Positions 58,667-64,000 of a stretch of DNA of 64,000 bases are shown piece by piece. Position numbers and translations under genes: made by a program. Each line of letters opens with the position of its first letter. Positions within the stretch are counted from its first letter, which is position 1. The stretch is taken from the NCBI GenBank assembly GCA_016490735.1, contig JAEMWC010000039.1, positions 1,837,501 to 1,901,500 of the forward strand, given 5' to 3'. The DNA comes from Pachyseris speciosa. Its lineage: Eukaryota; Cnidaria; Anthozoa; Scleractinia; Pachyseridae. The notes beneath the pieces are model-generated. The model was not told where the DNA came from and ran no database searches. It worked only from the letters and a program-made list of their open reading frames with translations.

Positions 58667-61073
58667 TCACAGTGACTGGAGTATTTTATGCCACTTCTGT
58701 TTGAATTCTTTCTGCGTTCCCTTTGTTGTTGAAATTTGTTTTTCAATTTTTAAATTGCTTTTAATCTGATAAATGTATTCTAATATGGATGGTTTGGTAT
58801 CCTTATACTTGCAACTAAAAATGTAGTATCTAGCCAGAAGTAGGCAGTGATTTACTAGAATTTCTCCTTTTGCTCCCGCGAGACCTAAACATTCAGTCTT
58901 CTTTAAAACGTGAGAGGCTTGTATCAGATTCACTGAAATTAAGAAATATTGTATACTATTCCAAAAAGCATTTGTTACCGGGCAATCCCAGAACAGGTGG
59001 ATTAGCGTTTCCTGGGCGTTTTGGCAAAAGCAACAACGATCTGTCTCTGAAACTTGGATTCTAAACAGAAAAGAGTTTGTAGCAATTCTTCTGTGGAGGA
59101 ACTTAAACTGGAAGTTCCTGAGTTTTACGCTTAACGTGCATTTCCTGGGTAATAAATTTTTGACTTCCAATCAAAATTCTCCACCTCTTCAGATCCACAG
59201 TCTCTAATCCATTTCGCTTGGCGTTTCTCAGGGTGGGTACATTTCTTATTAATGAAGGTCGGCTAGGATTTTTGGTTGAATTCAGTTGTGCTAGCATCTT
59301 TTCTGATTTTTTGGCGTCTGGCAGCATTAATTTTAGTGACTTAAAAGCACATTTAATGGCCGATGTCACTCCATAATATTCAAGAAAAGAAACAGTTAGA
59401 CAGAATTTATTTCTAAAATAACTATATGTCATTAATTTGGAGTCGCTTGTCAAAAGATCATTAATATTCCGCACACCTACATCAACCCAGTGCTTATAAA
59501 AAATAGTCTTGCCCGCAATTCTAATCAATGAATTGTTCCATATGGATTCGGCACCAAAATCTGCTTGTGAGGCAAAGGAGTCTCTGTAATTTAGATCTGA
59601 CCACAGCTCAATAAGTTCCTGGAGGAAGTTATCTTTTACATCGAGGCTTTTAACATCTTTTCGTGCTAAGTTGCCAGTAAAAATTAGTTTTCCTCCAAAC
59701 TTAGACAAATAGAAGTCGAAAAAGGATTTCCATTTAGATTGGCAATCATCAGAAATATACTTAAGTATCCATGTAATTTTCAAAGCCTTATTAAATTCCA
59801 TAATGTCCAGCATCTTCAGTCCTCCATCTTGGTAATCTGCTATCATTTCAGTTCGTTTAATTTTGTCACCCTTGTTATCCCAAAGGAACTTAAAAATAAG
59901 GTCATTAATTTCTTTTAAGGATTTTACGCCTGACGACATTGACGACATGACGTAAACCATTTGAGATGCGGCTAAGGCCTTGACAACTGCGATTTTACCA
60001 ATCAACGTTAGCCTTTTATTGTGCCAATTGTTTAAAACATTCTGTACATTTCGAACCTTCTCCTCGTAATTCTTTTTGAGACTTTCTACCTTATCGACAC
60101 AGAACCAAACGCCCAAGGCCTTAACTTTACCGTTTGCCCAAGTAAGATTTTTATCGGGGCACAAAATTTGGTTCGATCCCTTTAATGAGCCTATCCAAAG
60201 AACTTCTGTTTTGTCACAATTAACTCTTAGCCCTGAAATCTCACCAAATCTTTCTAACATATGGAGAGAACGCTGAAGCGATTTTTGAGAACCATCTAAA
60301 ATCAAAGAAGTATCATCTGCAAACTGACTTAACTTACATTCAATACTACCTACTGATATCCCTTTGATTACAGTATCTTTACGGATGGCAGCAGCCAAAA
60401 TCTCTGCACAAAGGATAAATATATATGGCGAAAGTGGGCAGCCCTGCCTAACACCCCGACCCAATTTAAAGAAAACACCTGACCAACCGTTATTCACAAC
60501 ACAGCTCTGGATGTCACAATAGAACATATTGATCCAATTAATAAAAGACGACCCGAAACCAAAGCAAAGTAACGTTTGCTGAACAAAAGACCATTCAATT
60601 GTATCAAAAGCTTTTTCAAAATCAACAAAAAGAAGCATTCCGGGAATGTTTTTAGACTCTGTATATGCGATAACGTTATTAATTAGACAAATATTTTCTG
60701 TGATAGAACGGCCTTTCAAAAATCCCGTCTGATCATTGTCTATTAGGCCTGGTAGCACAGTCTTCAGCCTAGATGCAATTGCCTTGGATGCTATTTTATA
60801 ATCACAATTTAATAAAGTTATGGGTCTCCAGTTTTTTAATTCATCGAGTGCCTTGTCTTTCTTGGGGATTAAAGAGATAATACCCCTCCTTTGCGTTATA
60901 GCTAATTTGCCTTTTTGATAGCTTTTGTTCAAAGAGCTAACGAGGTATGAAGAGATATCATTCCAAAATACCTTGTAAAATTCTGCGGGAAGGCCGTCCG
61001 TTCCTGGCGATTTGCCAGATTCCATTAACTTAACCGCTTCTAAACATCCTTTTCTGTAAGGAGTCCTTCGCAT
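58667..61073 (-). pseudogene. LINE ORF2, reverse transcriptase and C-terminal part
   Basis: The main frame 61073-59103 (656 codons) holds GKSPGTDGLPAEFYKVFW, NWRPITLLNCDYKI, LLFVDFEKAFDTIEW (Asp at about 151), GRGVRQGCPLSPYIF and FADDTSLILDG (251-261). The catalytic aspartates are all present. A one-base shift near 59165 moves the end into a second frame 59170-58667, with FQFKFLHRRIATNSFLFRI and a zinc-knuckle-like CCFCQNAQETLIHLFWDC. Upstream it is separated from the endonuclease frame by another one-base change near 61045. The protein copies the element's RNA onto nicked DNA. Confidence 0.9.
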
Positions 61074-62431
61074 TTTTGTTTATCATCATCATTGAGTTTT
61101 GGGAGATCCTGATCAAAAAACAAATTCTGTAGCTCCTCCGTTATCGCCATAGAAAGCCTCGAGGTGTAAAGAGAACTATAAAAGGAATTACATTCTTCTA
61201 AGATATCTGGATCGTTCGTTAGATGTAAGCCATTGTTTCCCTTAATCTGCGTAATCGTTTTTCTTTTACAATGTCTATTTTCAAGATTCAAAAAATATTT
61301 ACTATTTTTCTCACCTTCATTGTACCATCTGGCCTTAGATCTGATGATAGCACCTTTTGTTTTGTATTCGATTATACTTTCCAATTCTTTTTTCTTGAGC
61401 TTTAGTTGTTCCACAAGAGCAGTTTTTTTGTTATTACCTAAATCTTTTTCTAATTGCCTTTCTAATAAGGCTATTTCACTTTCAATACCGTCTTCTTTCT
61501 TTCTCATTTCCTTCATTTTAGCCTTAGCATATTTTATTGAAGTATCTCTAATTTCAAGTTTAATCATTTCCCATAATAGCACTTCATCTACTTCTTTGTC
61601 ATTTTCGTACTGTGTGACTGTTTGGGCAATTGTCGCCTTGATAGCATTTATATACTCGCTTTCGCTCAGAAGCGCGGAGTTTAGTTTCCTGAAACCTGGT
61701 CCTCTTTTATTTGAGTGATAATTCACGTCAATTTTACACAGAGAATGATCCGTTTTATAACCGGGAAGGATATCAGCTTTGGATACTCTTCCCGCAATAC
61801 TTACACTTACCAAGAAAAAGTCTAGGCGGCAATGCACTTCGGGCTTGCTCTGTCTCCATGTATATCTTTTTTCCTCCGGATTTAGGTCTCTCCATATGTC
61901 CGTTAAATCTAAATTGTCTTGGAAAGTTTTCAACACTTTTAAAGAGTTCGAATGTGTGGTTGGTACTCCCCCCTTTTTGTCTTTTAAAATGTCCAGAACA
62001 AGGTTAAAATCGCCACCGAGAATTATTTCATCACACCTAAAGGACAACATTTCTTTGAAGACAGCTTCAAAAAAAGCCGGATCATCTTTGTTGGGGGCGT
62101 AGATATTGCAGATTGTCAAGGTCAGCTCGCCGACTTCTAGATCCATAATAATGCATCTTCCTTCTTTATCGCAGAATTGTTTTAATATTTTAAAAGAAAA
62201 ATTGTTATTGAAAAGAACAGCGACACCTGCTTTGTTGCTTGCCTCGCCGCTAAAAAAGGCTGTGTAGCCCCATTCAGCCGCCCAAACCCCGGAGGAGTTC
62301 GTTGTACAATGAACCTCTTGTAACATGTAAATCGAAAACTTTTTCTTTTTGAGCCACTGAAATAATTCTCTTCTTTTATCATTACTAACCAACCCTCTTA
62401 CGTTTAAAGAAGATATAGTTATTTTAGACAT
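61040..62431 (-). pseudogene. LINE ORF2, endonuclease part
   Basis: 463 codons from ATG 62431. The exonuclease/endonuclease fold motifs are in order: SSLNVRG (Asn10), LQEVH (Glu39), CNIYAPN (108-114), LGGDFNLV (Asp141, Asn143), CRLDFFLVS (201-209) and YKTDHS (Asp228, His229). All catalytic residues look intact. A long charged helix (about 290-360) leads to the RT. The frame closes at 61040 through a single missing base in LLTEKDV/CLEAVK; the RT continues in the next frame. It nicks the chromosomal target and sets the insertion site. Confidence 0.9.
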
Positions 62432-62664
62432 CTAATATTGTAAACAATTAGCTGACATCGCAGGTTCCGAATAAAATTGACCAAAAACATTAACCCTTTC
62501 GCAACAACTAAAAAGGAAGGTAAATCTACACGTATACATGCAAATACAACAATAACAATGAACATACTCAAATATAAAAATAAATACTTGGTTTAGGTCC
62601 GGTTTCTGGTCAAGTCAAAGCACTTGGAAAATGATTTATCTGTTTCGGTGATCCCGTCTTGAAA

Positions 62665-63447
62665 TCATTCTTTAGTACTTGGTCTGTATATTTGGCCGTC
62701 GATGTAAAGTTTGTCGTAATTTAATTTTGCCGCGCGTCCCTTCTTTCTCTCTTCTTTCATAACCTTGATCAATCCTTTTCGTATCTCAACAATTTCTTTC
62801 GGGAAATCTTGCGAAATTCCGAAACCTGTACCTGCTAATTTGGAAGCATTGGAGAGTATATGCTCTTTATCCTTATGAAAGCTAAGTTTCACAATAATCG
62901 GGCGCGGTTTGTCTTCTTTTCTCTTACCGAGGCGGTGTGCCCTCTCGATTGAAATGTTGCTGGCTTCTTCTGCTTCCATGTTTAATTTTTCCTCCAAAAA
63001 GGTATAGATCAAATCTTCTGTCTTAGAGGTCGATTCTTTCGCTTCTTCAGGAATGTTGTAAAAGATGAGATTGTTTCTTCTACTGTGGCTTTCCAATTTT
63101 ATAGCACGCTCCCTCTCAAAGGTGACGGTTTGTGTTAAATTGCGGACATCTTCAGTAAGCTCGGACATTGCTTTCCTCTGCACTTTTGTTTCTTCAGTTA
63201 GGTCTTCAACTGACTTGAGAGCAAATTCTAAGCTTTCTCTTAAAGAATCATTTTCTTTTTCCAACTGATGCTGCTTTTATCTGATTTCCTCAATTTCGTT
63301 TACTCGAGCTAAAGCGAGATCCAATTTGCGGTTAATTTCAGCAAGAGTTTCCGCCATGATGTTCGAAACATCTTCATCTGTTTGGGAGCCTGTTGTAGTT
63401 CTCTTTCGTTTACGACCTGTGTCATCGTTCCCCTCGCTTTCATCCAT
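62665..63447 (-). pseudogene. LINE ORF1 with one premature stop
   Basis: From ATG 63445-63447 the frame starts MDESEGNDDTGRKRKR, with a nuclear-type basic patch, then a coiled-coil-like AEINRKLDLALARVNEIEEI. Codon 57 is TAA. After it the frame stays open to 62665: coiled coil, LESHSRRNNLIFYNIPEEAK, ERAHRLGKRKEDKPRPIIVK and SFHKDKEHIL, the L1-type RRM region. Full length would be 260 codons. About 230 bases separate it from ORF2. Confidence 0.85.
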
Positions 63448-63594
63448 TGTGCCTTGACGTACGGACGTCTTTTAAGCCATTTGTTAACAACAAAAATTTC
63501 AAAATTCGTATAAAAATCGCAAAGCTCGAAAGACAACGTCCTTTCACCTTGAATACTCGTCCCAATCCCCCCACGCGCTTATTTCTGCTCGTGG

Positions 63595-64000
63595 CTTAAA
63601 AACGAGGCATACTCATGTGTAACGCGCTTGCCTTCCTGCTCGGGCATAAAGAACGATGTATACACGAGTAAGACGAGCTTGTTTCGACTCGTACCTTAAC
63701 GAACGAGGTATATACATGAGTAACATGCGCTTGTTTCTGTTCGTGGCTTAAACAACGAGGTATACACATGTGTAGCTCGCTTGTTTCTGGTCCAAAGAAC
63801 GAAGCGTAAACTACTAACGCGCGCTTATTTCGGCTCGTGCATGAAGAACAAGGAATACACATGAGTAACGCGCGCTTGTTTCTACTCGTGGCTTATAGAA
63901 CCAGGCATACTCATGTGTAGCTCTCTTGTTTCTGCCCGTTGCGCATTTCCACTTGAAGCGTAAAGAACGCGGCATATACATGAGTAACGCGCGCTTGTTT
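63595..64000 (+). repeat. Satellite array, ~51-bp unit, running off the window
   Basis: Eight diverged units of the form AACGAGGTATACACATGAGT followed by AACGCGCGCTTGTTTCTGCT and CGTGGCTTAAAG. One related unit (TATACACGAGTAACGCGCGC, 58331-58350) lies on the other side of the LINE, so the LINE landed at the array's edge. The array continues past base 64000. Confidence 0.88.

Larger units (their letters stand above)
58359..63573 (-). mobile_element. Nearly full-length L1/Tx1-like LINE with 13-bp TSD
   Basis: CGCGCTTATTTCT occurs at 58346-58358 and 63574-63586. On the minus strand the element runs from 63573 to a poly-A tail (T-run 58359-58371), about 5.2 kb. It carries ORF1, an apurinic-type endonuclease and a reverse transcriptase in the right order. 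Only three disabling changes were seen, so insertion is fairly recent. The right-hand target is a 51-bp satellite. Confidence 0.9.

Overview
The window is nuclear DNA from an animal, most likely an anthozoan cnidarian and probably a stony coral. This is inferred from small spliced genes in AT-rich, ORF-poor DNA, dense MITEs and tRNA-derived SINEs, Tx1/L1-like, CR1/jockey-like and Penelope-like retroelements, a degenerate TTAGGG tract, and secreted precursors whose peptide core contains PPGLW, the core of cnidarian GLWamides. No bacterial, plasmid or viral gene set is visible.

Host genes are few. (1) 1.3-6.7 kb, plus strand: a complete four-exon RIT/RIC-type Ras GTPase behind a CCAAT/E-box/TATA promoter. 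(2) 16.6-17.3 kb, plus strand: an orphan 217-residue protein with an NCHAFA motif behind a good splice acceptor. (3) 30.9-51.4 kb: the most interesting part, three members of one secreted-precursor family built around an eight-residue Cys-to-Cys ring, CPPG(I/L/V)W(V/T/I)C. The plus-strand member (coding exon 50915-51412) has a TATA box and a non-coding first exon 2.6 kb upstream. One minus-strand member (36439-36837) is open with three rings and a dead fourth. The other (30887-31194) is a relic cut by a MITE.

Most of the rest is mobile DNA. 4.7-15.7 kb holds MITEs, a SINE split by a MITE, and interleaved large inverted repeats. 20.3-30.4 kb holds a piggyBac-like relic, a 5.6-kb L1-like insertion with a 14-bp target duplication (carrying its own MITE, a minisatellite and an interstitial telomere-like tract), a Penelope-like reverse transcriptase and a CR1/jockey-like fragment inside a TIR element. 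32.5-36.35 kb holds a TTAA-flanked piggyBac-type MITE, another MITE and a 1.56-kb foldback element ending beside the second peptide gene. 41.8-42.0 and 52.3-54.5 kb hold LINE 3' ends. 58.36-63.57 kb is a nearly intact L1-like element on the minus strand with a 13-bp target duplication, bordered on the right by a ~51-bp satellite that runs off the window.

The genes do not form an operon. The clearest functional grouping is the peptide family: signal peptides, dibasic sites and, in the minus-strand members, Gly-Lys-Arg or Gly-Lys-stop amidation signals all point to regulated secretion of small cyclic peptides, probably neuropeptides. That role is inferred. About 38.0-41.7 and 42.0-48.2 kb contain no gene I can recognise.
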